42,234 nt of DNA. Origin: Aeromicrobium sp. GTDB taxonomy: Bacteria; Actinomycetota; Actinomycetes; Propionibacteriales; Nocardioidaceae. The notes under the pieces were generated by a model. The model was given only the letters and a program-made list of their open reading frames with translations, was not told where the DNA came from and made no database searches. Below are positions 1 to 9,571 of this stretch, piece by piece (position 1 is the stretch's first letter; every line of letters starts with the position of its first letter). The stretch is from assembly GCF_023146395.1 (NCBI RefSeq), contig NZ_JAGLCD010000003.1, forward strand, positions 1-42,234. Reading direction: 5' to 3'. The position numbers were made by a program, and so were the translations under genes.

Positions 1-4
1 GCGG

Positions 5-52
5 GGGTCTCGGTACGCCGCTCGCAGAGCTCGCGAGCATTCGACCAGCGAG
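5..52 (+). repeat. Dispersed intergenic repeat, copy 1
   Basis: Begins GGTCTCGGTACGCCGCTCGC and ends CATTCGACCAGCG. The same frame (GGTCTCGATACGCC ... ACTCGACCA) recurs at 151-216, at 17481-17562, inverted at 17385-17426, and partly at the window end. The inside, GCAGAGCTCGCGAGC, is itself partly palindromic, so the element could form a hairpin in RNA. Together with copy 2 it fills most of the 291-base stretch before the first gene; I see no gene there. Confidence 0.6.
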
Positions 53-150
53 GTGGTGACCGCCGTCGTCCTGGTCGTCGAGCGGTGCGCGAGAGGCTGC
101 CCAGATGACCTCGAACAGTCGGACCCGGCCGGTGGGAATGGGTGCCAGCA

Positions 151-216
151 CCTGACCGGGTCTCGATTCGGCCGCTCGCGGAGCTCGCGACCACTCGACC
201 ACCGGGTGGTTCGGCT
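151..216 (+). repeat. Dispersed intergenic repeat, copy 2
   Basis: Reads CCTGACCGGGTCTCGAT at its left end and CGACCACCGGGTGGT at its right end. The copy at 17482-17556 shares both of these outer blocks, so the repeated unit is longer than the core hairpin, and the middle (GCTCGCGGAGCTCGCGA) varies between copies. Confidence 0.6.
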
Positions 217-291
217 CTGCGCGGTTGATTTCCCCCGGCAGCGCGGGGTGCAACTGACCGTGACAGGATTGCTGGCGAGGTCGGAGGTGGA

Positions 292-1560
292 ATGCGCATC
301 GCACTGCTGTCGTATCGCAGCAAGGAGCACAGCGGCGGTCAGGGCGTGTACGTCAGGCACCTGAGCCGTGGGCTGGCCGAGCTCGGTCACGAGGTCACGG
401 TGTTCTCGGGACAGCCGTACCCCGAGGCCCTCGACCCGCGGGTACGGCTCGAGACCGTGCCGAGCCTCGACCTCTACCGCGATCCCGACCCGTTCCGCAC
501 CCCGCACCTGCGGGAGTTCCGCGGCCCGGTCGACGTGCTCGAGTACCTGCTGATGCTCACCGCCGCGTTCCCCGAGCCGCTGACCTTCACGCTCCGCATG
601 GCGCGCGACCGGCGCCTCGACGAGTTCGACGTCGTGCACGACAACCAGTCGCTGGGCTACGGCCTGCTGTGGCTGCTGCGCCGGGGGATCCCGCTCGTCG
701 CCACGATCCACCACCCCATCAGCCGCGACCGCAAGGTCGACATCGCGGCCGCCTCGCTCCGCAAGCAGATCAGCACCCGCCGCTGGTACGGGTTCGTGCG
801 CATGCAGGCACGCGTGGCCCGGCAGCTCCCGGCGCTGCTCACGGTCTCGACCGCGTCGGCCACCGACACGATCGAGGACTTCGGGATCGACCCCGACCGC
901 ATGGCGATCGTGCCGCTGGGCGTCGACACCGACGTGTTCCGTCCGCGCGGCGAGCGGGTGCCGGGGCGCATCGTCGCGATCGCCAGCGCCGACTCCCCGC
1001 TCAAGGGCGTCGCGCACCTGCTCGAGTCCGTCGCCAAGCTGCGCGTCGAGCGCGACGTCGAGCTGCACCTCGTCTCGCGGATCGACCCCAAGAGCGCGAC
1101 CGCCCGCCGTATCGAGGACCTCGGGCTCACCGGTGCCGTCACGCTGCACAGCGGGCTGTCCGACGATGCGCTCGCAGACCTGCTCGCCTCGGCCGAGGTC
1201 ATGGCCGTGCCGTCGCTGTACGAGGGATTCAGCCTCCCGACCGTCGAGGCGCTCGCGTGCGGCACGCCCGTCGTGGCGAGCCGCGCCGGCGCCCTGCCCG
1301 AGACCGTCGGTGAGGCCGCCCGCCTCGTGACCCCGGGGGACGTCGGCGAGCTCACCGAGGCGCTCGGCGAGCTGCTCGACGACCCGGCCGAGCGGGACCG
1401 CCTCGCCGCCCTGGGCCTGGCCCGGGTCGAGGAGCGCTACAGCTGGACCTCGGTGGCCGCCGCCACCGTCACGGCCTACGAGACCGCCATCGCCAAGACC
1501 CAGAACGCGACCAAGACCCAGAACGCGACACAGAAGAGGAACGCCCGTGCTGACCGTTGA
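292..1560 (+). CDS. GT4-family glycosyltransferase
   Basis: A 422-residue GT-B fold retaining glycosyltransferase of the GT4 type, presumably moving a sugar from a nucleotide donor to an unknown acceptor. The N-terminal acceptor domain starts with RIALLSYRS and the glycine-rich GGQGVYVRHLSRGLAELGHE. The C-terminal donor domain carries VPLGVDTDVF and the family's E-x7-E signature in YEGFSLPTVEALACGTPVV. The ATG is preceded by GGAGGTGGA, a good ribosome site. The last 20 or so residues (KTQNAT twice, then a basic tail) are low complexity, encoded by an 18-bp tandem repeat, and look dispensable. The gene overlaps the next by 14 bp, so the four genes to 3880 are probably one transcript. The family call is firm; substrate and product are unknown. 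Confidence 0.9.
   Translation: MRIALLSYRSKEHSGGQGVYVRHLSRGLAELGHEVTVFSGQPYPEALDPRVRLETVPSLDLYRDPDPFRTPHLREFRGPVDVLEYLLMLTAAFPEPLTFTLRMARDRRLDEFDVVHDNQSLGYGLLWLLRRGIPLVATIHHPISRDRKVDIAAASLRKQISTRRWYGFVRMQARVARQLPALLTVSTASATDTIEDFGIDPDRMAIVPLGVDTDVFRPRGERVPGRIVAIASADSPLKGVAHLLESVAKLRVERDVELHLVSRIDPKSATARRIEDLGLTGAVTLHSGLSDDALADLLASAEVMAVPSLYEGFSLPTVEALACGTPVVASRAGALPETVGEAARLVTPGDVGELTEALGELLDDPAERDRLAALGLARVEERYSWTSVAAATVTAYETAIAKTQNATKTQNATQKRNARADR
1495..1530 (+). repeat. 18-bp tandem duplication at the 3' end of the glycosyltransferase
   Basis: Two head-to-tail copies of AAGACCCAGAACGCGAC(C/A) encode KTQNAT KTQNAT, followed by a diverged third start (CAGAAGAGGAACGC). It lies just before the next gene's start and contributes purine-rich sequence to its ribosome-binding region. 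Confidence 0.8.
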
Positions 1561-2260
1561 CTTCGACCGCCTCCGTGTGGGGCGCGGCACCCGGTTCATC
1601 GACGTCGGGGCCGGGGCCGGGCGTCACTCCTTCGAGGCGCTGCGACGCGGCGCCGACGTCACGGCGTTCGACATGGACGAGGTCGAGCTCAAGGGCGTCG
1701 ACGACATGTTCGGCGCGATGCAGCTCGAGGGCGAGGTGCCGCCCGGCGGCAGCGGTCGCGTCGAGGTCGGCACGATCCTCGACATGCCCTACGAGGACGG
1801 CGCGTTCGACGTCGTGCTCGCCTCGGAGATCCTCGAGCACGTGCCCGAGGACGTCACCGCGATCCGCGAGCTGACCCGCATCCTCGCGCCCGGCGGCATG
1901 CTCGCCGTGACCGTGCCGCGGTGGCTGCCGGAGAAGATCTGCTGGGCGCTCAGCGACGAGTACCACGCCAACGAGGGTGGGCACATCCGCATCTACACGG
2001 CCGACGAGCTGCGCGACAAGCTCGAGCTCACGGGGCTGACCTTCCTGCACCAGCACCACGCGCACGCCCTGCACGCGCCCTACTGGTGGATCAAGTGCGC
2101 CGTGGGTGTCGAGCGCGACCAGCACCCGCTCGTGCGGGCGTACCACCAGCTGCTCGTCTGGGACATGATGAAGGCGCCCGCCGCGACGCGCCTGGCCGAG
2201 AAGGCGCTCGACCCGCTGATCGGCAAGAGCGTCGCGCTGTACTTCACGAAGCCCTGGTGA
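1547..2260 (+). CDS. Class I SAM-dependent methyltransferase
   Basis: A 237-residue Rossmann-fold methyltransferase (Methyltransf_11/25 type). Motif I is FIDVGAGAGRHSFEALRRG near residue 16, the acidic end of beta-2 is FDMDEVEL, and a later motif is FDVVLASEILEHVPEDV, typical of small-molecule, quinone or sugar methyltransferases. It begins with GTG inside the end of the glycosyltransferase, with AGAGGA upstream, so it is probably translationally coupled. The substrate is unknown. Its place between a glycosyltransferase and an alpha/alpha-toroid protein suggests it modifies a glycan or glycolipid made by this unit; that is inference only. Confidence 0.88.
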   Translation: MLTVDFDRLRVGRGTRFIDVGAGAGRHSFEALRRGADVTAFDMDEVELKGVDDMFGAMQLEGEVPPGGSGRVEVGTILDMPYEDGAFDVVLASEILEHVPEDVTAIRELTRILAPGGMLAVTVPRWLPEKICWALSDEYHANEGGHIRIYTADELRDKLELTGLTFLHQHHAHALHAPYWWIKCAVGVERDQHPLVRAYHQLLVWDMMKAPAATRLAEKALDPLIGKSVALYFTKPW

Positions 2261-2267
2261 CGGGCCC

Positions 2268-3239
2268 GTGGTGACGCCGGACGCCCTGGCTCTGACGTCG
2301 GCCTGGGTCGCCGCGCAGCAGGAGGAGTCCGGCGCGATCCCGTGGTACTCCGGCGGTCACCTCGACCCGTGGGACCACGTGCAGGCCGCGATGGGTCTGC
2401 TGGCGTCGGGGCGCCGGGGCGCGGCCGAGCGGGGCTACCGCTGGTCGGTCTCGGCCCAGCGGTCCGACGGCACGTGGGCCGCGAAGTACGTCGCGGGGGA
2501 GGCGGTCGAGCACTACGTCGACGCCAACTTCACCGCCTACCTCGCCACCGGGGCGTGGCACCACTGGCTCACGACACGCGACGAGGCGTTCGCCCGGGAG
2601 CTGTGGCCCACGGTCGACGCCGCGATCGAGGCGGTGCTGCCGCTGCAGCGCGCCGACGGCGCCTTCGTCTGGACCCCGGGCGAGCCGGACGCGCTCGTGA
2701 CGGGCAACGCCAGCATCGCCTTCTCCCTGCGGTGCGCCGGGGCCGTGGCGCGGGTCGTGGGCGCCGACCGACCGGCCTGGGCCGACGCCGCGGCCGCGGT
2801 CGCGGACGCCCTGCGCCGACCGGAGCTGTTCGAGGCCAAGCCGCACTCGATGGACTGGTACTACCCGTTGCTCGGCGCGGCCTGGACGGCCGACGACGTC
2901 GAGCGCCGCGTCAAGGACGGCTGGGACACGTTCGTCGTGCCCGGGCTCGGCATCAAGTGCGTGACCCCCAACACCTGGGTGACCGGGGCGGAGTCGTGCG
3001 AGCTCGCGCTGGCGCTCGACGCGGTCGGCCGGCACGAGGACGCCCTCCAGGTCTTCGCCGACATGCAGCACCTGCGCCACGAGGACGGCTCCTACTGGAC
3101 CGGCTTCGAGTACGAGAGCGAGCAGCGCTGGCCCGACGAGCGCACGACGTGGACCGCGGCCACGGTGCTGCTCGCCCACGACGCGTTGCACGGCGTGACG
3201 CGCGGCAGCGGGCTGTTCCGCGGAGAGGGGCTCGCATGA
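2268..3239 (+). CDS. Alpha/alpha-toroid protein (prenyltransferase-like / six-hairpin type)
   Basis: A 323-residue soluble protein with helical-hairpin repeats of the kind seen in squalene-cyclase/prenyltransferase and six-hairpin glycosidase folds. Repeat-like segments include WSVSAQRSDGTWAAKY, VLPLQRADGAFVWTPGEP and MQHLRHEDGSYWTGFEYE, each with the Q-x-x-D/E-G-x-[FWY] pattern. There is no signal peptide, so it should be cytoplasmic. It has no DxDD cyclase motif, so a terpene cyclase role is unlikely. The conserved Trp, Asp and Glu residues could equally suit a carbohydrate-active toroid. Start is GTG at 2268 (a second GTG follows at 2271), 7 nt after the upstream stop. Function unknown. 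Confidence 0.75.
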   Translation: MVTPDALALTSAWVAAQQEESGAIPWYSGGHLDPWDHVQAAMGLLASGRRGAAERGYRWSVSAQRSDGTWAAKYVAGEAVEHYVDANFTAYLATGAWHHWLTTRDEAFARELWPTVDAAIEAVLPLQRADGAFVWTPGEPDALVTGNASIAFSLRCAGAVARVVGADRPAWADAAAAVADALRRPELFEAKPHSMDWYYPLLGAAWTADDVERRVKDGWDTFVVPGLGIKCVTPNTWVTGAESCELALALDAVGRHEDALQVFADMQHLRHEDGSYWTGFEYESEQRWPDERTTWTAATVLLAHDALHGVTRGSGLFRGEGLA

Positions 3240-3880
3240 GCACGGAGATTTTCGTGGAGATGCCGCTCCCGCCGGATCTCGCCGAGGTCGCGGCCGCGAC
3301 CAAGGGCTTCCTGCCCGGCGACGAGGCCGACGCGCTGCGGGCGGTCGTCGCGGCGCACCTGCGTCCGGGCGGCCTGGCGGTCGAGATCGGCACGTACTGC
3401 GGCAAGTCGGCGATCCACCTGGGCCACGTGGCGCGCGAGGTGGGGGCGACCCTGCTGACGCTCGACCACCACCGCGGCTCCGAGGAGCAGCAGCCGGGGT
3501 GGGAGTACCACGACACCGACCTCGTCGACCCGGAGATCGGGGTCATGGACACGCTGCCGTTCGCCCGGCGGGCGCTGCACCGGGCGGGCCTGGAGGAGGT
3601 CGTGGTGCCGGTCGTGGGGCGGTCGAGCACGATCGCGGCGTTCTGGACCACGCCGCTCGACGCGGTGTTCATCGACGGCGGCCACACCGAGGAGGCCGCG
3701 CAGGCCGACTACGCCGGCTGGGCGCCGCACGTGCGCGCGGGTGGGGTGCTCGTGATCCACGACGTCTTCCCGGACCCGGCCGATGGTGGCCAGGCCCCGT
3801 TCCACGTGTACCAGCGCGCCCTGGCCGACGGCTTCACCGAGGTGCTCCACGTCGGCTCGCTCCGCGCCGTCCGCCGCTGA
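3236..3880 (+). CDS. Class I SAM-dependent methyltransferase (Methyltransf_24-like)
   Basis: A 214-residue methyltransferase that begins at an ATG overlapping the upstream stop (ATGA). Motif I is AVEIGTYCGKSAIHLGHVA, the acidic loop is LLTLDHHRG, and the later motif is LDAVFIDGGHTEEAAQADY followed by GGVLVIHDVF. The DGGH and HDVF segments are those of the O-methyltransferase group that includes CmcI-like and macrocin-type sugar O-methyltransferases, which often bind a metal through these Asp/His residues. It is a second, unrelated methyltransferase in the same unit as the one at 1547. The substrate cannot be told. Confidence 0.87.
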   Translation: MSTEIFVEMPLPPDLAEVAAATKGFLPGDEADALRAVVAAHLRPGGLAVEIGTYCGKSAIHLGHVAREVGATLLTLDHHRGSEEQQPGWEYHDTDLVDPEIGVMDTLPFARRALHRAGLEEVVVPVVGRSSTIAAFWTTPLDAVFIDGGHTEEAAQADYAGWAPHVRAGGVLVIHDVFPDPADGGQAPFHVYQRALADGFTEVLHVGSLRAVRR

Positions 3881-3903
3881 CGTACCTCGCTGCACCGCCG
3901 GAG

Positions 3904-3991
3904 GGGCGGTGACCTACGCGCCAAATTTCGCCGAAGTTTGGCGCGTAGGTCACCGCTCGGGGCGGGTTTGGCGCGTGGCTCACCGCCCGGG
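3904..3991. terminator. Long perfect hairpin between convergent genes, probable bidirectional terminator
   Basis: Two 20-bp perfect arms, GCGGTGACCTACGCGCCAAA at 3906-3925 and its complement at 3937-3956, enclose an 11-nt loop that can extend the stem further with one mismatch. A third partial copy (TTTGGCGCGTGGCTCACCGC) follows at about 3966-3985. It sits between the stop codons of genes facing each other, which suits a two-way terminator. The outer part GGGCGGTGACCTAC is shared with the repeat block at 11719-11834. Confidence 0.65.
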
Positions 3992-4005
3992 GCGGAGGGA
4001 GGGGG

Positions 4006-4410
4006 TCAGCCGTTGCGGCGCAGGGAGTGGCGCAGCTGGGCGATGCGGACGCCGGCCGGGATGGCCACGAGCAGCGCACCGGCGACGGCCGCGATGAGCA
4101 GCGCCGCAGCGGCGGAGATGTTGCCGGACATCCACAGGAAGTCGATCACGATCGACTGCGAGTTCTGCACGACGAACACGACGAAGAGGATCGTGACGAC
4201 CGCCAGGGCGACCGAGGAGGCCCAGACCGTGCCGGCGCGGGTGCGCTTGACGCGTCCCTTCTCGTCGAGCCCGGAGCGTCGCGGCGGTGTCGTGTCGCGC
4301 GGGGCGTCCTGCGGCACGGCGGGGTCGACGCTCGAGCCCGAGGCGGGCGTCGTGACCGGGCCGTCGGGCCCGACCTGCTCGACGGGTTCGTGGGGGGTCT
4401 TTCCGCTCAT
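4006..4410 (-). CDS. LapA-domain (DUF1049) small membrane protein
   Basis: A 134-residue protein with a Pro/Asp-rich cytoplasmic N-terminus (about residues 1-55) and two membrane helices, VWASSVALAVVTILFVVFVVQ and a second one from ISAAAALLIAAVAGALLVAI. They are separated by the LapA-type segment NSQSIVIDFLW, and a short basic tail (RIAQLRHSLRRNG) follows. The start at 4410 has AGGAG 6 nt upstream. LapA-family proteins in Gram-negatives help assemble lipopolysaccharide; in actinobacteria the role is unknown. It lies 68 nt after csbD on the same strand and may be co-transcribed from the operator-bearing promoter. Confidence 0.8.
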   Translation of the reverse strand: MSGKTPHEPVEQVGPDGPVTTPASGSSVDPAVPQDAPRDTTPPRRSGLDEKGRVKRTRAGTVWASSVALAVVTILFVVFVVQNSQSIVIDFLWMSGNISAAAALLIAAVAGALLVAIPAGVRIAQLRHSLRRNG

Positions 4411-4478
4411 GGCTGCTCCTTCATCGGGTGCGGCGACCGGGGGCCGCACGGCGGCGGGCCCCGATCGCGGCAGAGGGG

Positions 4479-4652
4479 TTACTTCTTGAAGACGTCCTTG
4501 ACGTCCTCGGCGGCGTTCTTGACGCTGCCCTTGGCCTGGTCCTTCTGGCCCTCGGCCTTGAGGTCGTCGTTGTTCGTCGCGTCGCCCACGGCCTCCTTGG
4601 CCTGGCCGGCGAGCTTCTCCGCGGTGTTCTTGGCCTTGTCGACGATGCCCAT
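4479..4652 (-). CDS. CsbD-family stress protein
   Basis: A 57-residue, very hydrophilic Lys/Ala/Glu-rich protein starting MGIVDKAKNTAEKLAGQAKE and containing GDATNNDDLKAEGQKDQAKG, the hallmark of the CsbD family (general-stress proteins of unknown mechanism). The ATG is preceded by GAAGGAG at a normal distance. It is the first gene after a clear promoter (TTGCAA - 16 - TACTCT) whose start region carries a 7+3+7 palindrome, with a TetR gene just upstream on the same strand. Family assignment is good; cellular role unknown. Confidence 0.9.
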   Translation of the reverse strand: MGIVDKAKNTAEKLAGQAKEAVGDATNNDDLKAEGQKDQAKGSVKNAAEDVKDVFKK

Positions 4653-4696
4653 GACGTACTCCTTCGGATGAGGAAGCACCGGCTCTCTGCCGATGC

Positions 4697-4749
4697 GGCT
4701 TACGGTGTAAGCCATACTTTGAGAGTACGCCGACCCGGGCGTCTTGCAA
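4697..4749 (-). promoter_or_regulatory. csbD promoter with TetR-type operator
   Basis: On the minus strand a -35 (TTGCAA, 4749-4744) and a -10 (TACTCT, 4727-4722) are 16 bp apart. The expected start site falls at about 4716, next to the perfect palindrome GGCTTAC-ACC-GTAAGCC (4713-4697). A dyad of this size and CTTAC/GTAAG sequence is typical of TetR operators, and its position would block initiation. The regulator gene at 4777-5562 is the obvious candidate, by proximity only. Confidence 0.55.
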
Positions 4750-4776
4750 CTTGAAGCGACGTGACCCCGGTCGCGG

Positions 4777-5562
4777 TCAGTCCAGGTGGGCGGCGACCGA
4801 GTCGAGCAGCCGCTCCAGGCCCCGCTCGAACTCCTCGTCGAACCGGTCCTCGGCCAGGCGCTCGGCCAGCCGGTGGATCGTGGGGAACTCCGTGACCTCG
4901 ATGTCGCCCTGCGGATCGATCTGGACCTGCGGCGACGTCGCCTCGGCCACGGCGTCCTGCTCGGCGTCCGTGCGAGTCGGTGAGAGGCCGCCCGGCACGG
5001 GCTCGTCGGAGGTGCCCATCGAGCCGTCGCCGTCCTGCGGGTCGCGCAGCGTCCGGGCCCCCGACTCCATGAGCAGGTAGCCGAGCAGGAAGCTGTTGAA
5101 CGAGCGGTACGTGAAGAGCACCTGCTCGTCGGAGAACCCGGCACCCTGCAGCGTTGCGAGCATCGACTCGATCCAGGCCAGGGACCGCAGCGGCGGGTTG
5201 ATCCACGGCGCCTCGGCCGGCCGGGTCGTGACGAGCGGGAACGCGTGCGGGTGGGCCAGTGCGTAGCGCCGCACTCCGCGGGCCAGGCGGGTCAGGTAGT
5301 CGCGCCAGCCGTCGGACGCGTCCCGGCGCACCTGCGGGTCCTGGTCGAGCTCGGCGACGATCAGCTCGACCACCAGGTCGAGCAGCTCGTCGCGGGTGCT
5401 GACGTGCTTGTAGAGCGACATGGCCTCGACGCCGAGACGTCCCGCGATCGCGCGCATCGTGGCCGCCCCGACGCCCTCGGCGTCGATGAGCTCCAGGGCC
5501 GTGCGCGTGATCAGGTCGGGATTCAGGCCCTTCGCGCGATTGCTGACCTGCCGGGCTGCCAT
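4777..5562 (-). CDS. TetR-family transcriptional regulator (TetR_C-type C-terminus)
   Basis: A 261-residue TetR repressor. The N-terminal helix-turn-helix region spans roughly residues 15-62: [20 protein letters not shown], then [16 protein letters not shown], the second and recognition helices. The ligand domain resembles the TetR_C group ([35 protein letters not shown]) and has a low-complexity Gly/Asp/Thr insertion around residues 178-205. The ATG has GGAAGG upstream. It is transcribed towards csbD and divergently from clpB. Its likely target is the palindrome at 4697-4713; I see no copy in front of tetR itself. The inducer is unknown. Confidence 0.88.
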   Translation of the reverse strand: MAARQVSNRAKGLNPDLITRTALELIDAEGVGAATMRAIAGRLGVEAMSLYKHVSTRDELLDLVVELIVAELDQDPQVRRDASDGWRDYLTRLARGVRRYALAHPHAFPLVTTRPAEAPWINPPLRSLAWIESMLATLQGAGFSDEQVLFTYRSFNSFLLGYLLMESGARTLRDPQDGDGSMGTSDEPVPGGLSPTRTDAEQDAVAEATSPQVQIDPQGDIEVTEFPTIHRLAERLAEDRFDEEFERGLERLLDSVAAHLD

Positions 5563-5649
5563 GGCGCCATCCTTCCACGGCCGTCGGGGCGAGAGTGCGG
5601 GTCCGAGGTGCCGGACGACCTGGCCTCCGCCCTCATCGGCCAGATGGGA

Positions 5650-5668
5650 TTGAGTGGAATAGACTCAA
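5650..5668 (+). promoter_or_regulatory. HAIR operator (HspR site) in front of clpB
   Basis: TTGAGT-GGAATAG-ACTCAA, a perfect 6-bp dyad with a 7-nt spacer, matches the core of the HspR-associated inverted repeat (CTTGAGT-N7-ACTCAAG). It lies 52 nt upstream of the clpB start. HspR represses dnaK and clpB operons in actinobacteria until heat shock. No hspR or dnaK gene is in this window. Confidence 0.8.
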
Positions 5669-5720
5669 CTTTGATGAGGTTGAACAGGATAGGTCACACA
5701 CTGTCCCCAGGAGCACGCCG

Positions 5721-8312
<2,592 letters not shown>

Positions 8313-8374
8313 GGCCCGGATCGACGGGCTCGCGGAGATGACCGCGCTGGGGCCGGCGTGATGGGATGGGTGAC

Positions 8375-9562
8375 ATGACCGAGGAGCTCCGCAGGCCGAC
8401 GGCCGTCACCCTGGCCTGCGCCGGCGCCGCGTTCGCGGCGTTCCTCGTGCTCACCAGCACGATCGGGCTGCTGGCCGACTGGGGCTCGCTGGAGCTCCAG
8501 GAGGTCGTCACGGAGGTCATCGACGAGGCCGGACTCGCCGGGAGCCTCTCGCTCGACACGGCGCTGTCCTGGCTGCAGGCCTGGTTCTACGTCGTGCTCG
8601 TGCTCGCCATCGCGGTCATGGTGCTTGCGGCCTACACCGTGCGCGGCGACCGGCCCTCACGCATCGCCCTCACGGCGCTGTGCGGTTTCGGCGGCGTCGT
8701 GGGCGCGATGTTCGGGGCGATCCTGCCCGGCATCGTGCTGATCGCGGCCACCTTCATGCTCTGGTGGCCCGAGGCCCGCGTCTGGTTCGACCTGAAGAAC
8801 GGGCGCACCCCCTCACCGGAGCTCGTCGCCCGCGCCCGGGCACGCCAGGGGCTCGGCGACCAGCGTCAGCGCGACGCCAACGTCGACGCGCTGACGGGTC
8901 GAGCGCCGCTGCCGCCCCAGCACCCGCGTGCCGGCGTTCCCGACGGCCCGCCACCTCGGGTCTCCGGCGTCGCCCCGCCGCCTCCGCAGCAGCCGTGGCC
9001 CGCGCAGCACGGCGCGCACCAGACGCCGGCCGGATGGGGTCCGCCCCTGCCGGTCGTGCCGCATCGCCGGGGTCTGCCGGGTGCGCTCGTGGCCGGCGCC
9101 GTCACGATGATCGTGGGGAGCCTCGTCACGGCCCTCTCGACCGGGTCCATCGCGTTCCTCTACCTGGTGCGGGAGGCCGCGCCGGGCTTCTACGACGAGG
9201 CCGTGACCGGCAACGACCCGCTGCTGGACCTCGCGCCGCGCCTGGCGCGGGGCGACGACGCCGTGGTGCTGGCGATCGCCGTGCTGACGGCGTTCGCCCT
9301 CGCCGCACTGGCCGCCACGGGGGTCGCGATCGGCCTGCTGATGGGCCGCCGACGGCTCCTGACCGCCGCGATCGTGCTGACGATCCTCGGGGCTGCGGCC
9401 AGCGCCGCCGTGGCGCCGTCGGTGTTCGGGGCCCTGCTCGTCACGGCCGCGTGCATCGCCACCTACGTGCTGCTGCGCCACCCGTCCGTGCGGGTGTGGG
9501 CGGCCGGTGAGTCCCGTCACGTCGGGCCCTCCCAGATGCTCGACCCGCCTCCCCGCTCGTAG
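8375..9562 (+). CDS. Polytopic membrane protein with proline-rich middle loop
   Basis: A protein of about 395 residues that I do not recognise. It has three hydrophobic helices in the first 130 residues (for example AFAAFLVLTSTIGLLADW and WFYVVLVLAIAVMVLAAYTV), a hydrophilic Pro/Gln-rich stretch (roughly residues 150-230, with PPRVSGVAPPPPQQPWPAQ), then about four more helices ending in CIATYVLLRHPSVRVW. This shape (membrane halves joined by a PPxP-rich cytoplasmic loop) is common among uncharacterised actinobacterial proteins. The start could be ATG at 8366 or 8375; I chose the second. The stop codon forms part of the -10 box of the next gene. Confidence 0.7.
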   Translation: MTEELRRPTAVTLACAGAAFAAFLVLTSTIGLLADWGSLELQEVVTEVIDEAGLAGSLSLDTALSWLQAWFYVVLVLAIAVMVLAAYTVRGDRPSRIALTALCGFGGVVGAMFGAILPGIVLIAATFMLWWPEARVWFDLKNGRTPSPELVARARARQGLGDQRQRDANVDALTGRAPLPPQHPRAGVPDGPPPRVSGVAPPPPQQPWPAQHGAHQTPAGWGPPLPVVPHRRGLPGALVAGAVTMIVGSLVTALSTGSIAFLYLVREAAPGFYDEAVTGNDPLLDLAPRLARGDDAVVLAIAVLTAFALAALAATGVAIGLLMGRRRLLTAAIVLTILGAAASAAVAPSVFGALLVTAACIATYVLLRHPSVRVWAAGESRHVGPSQMLDPPPRS

Positions 9563-9571
9563 ACTGAGGGC
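9560..9571 (+). promoter_or_regulatory. Leaderless promoter of ndh
   Basis: TAGACT followed by 6 nt and then ATG. A TANNNT -10 box six or seven bases before a start codon, with no Shine-Dalgarno, is the signature of leaderless transcripts in actinobacteria. The TAG is also the stop codon of the preceding gene. Confidence 0.5.

Noticed and set aside
53..364. Small open frame before the glycosyltransferase
   Set aside because: It runs through two copies of the dispersed repeat and overlaps the start of the real gene in another frame.
2268..3239. Idea that the toroid protein at 2268 is a second B12-binding alpha domain like the one at 20208
   Set aside because: It has no signal peptide, no Cys pair, no anchor and no B12 genes nearby; only the general helical-hairpin fold is shared.
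2268..3239. Terpene or squalene cyclase
   Set aside because: The DxDD acid motif and the usual 600-residue two-domain length are missing.
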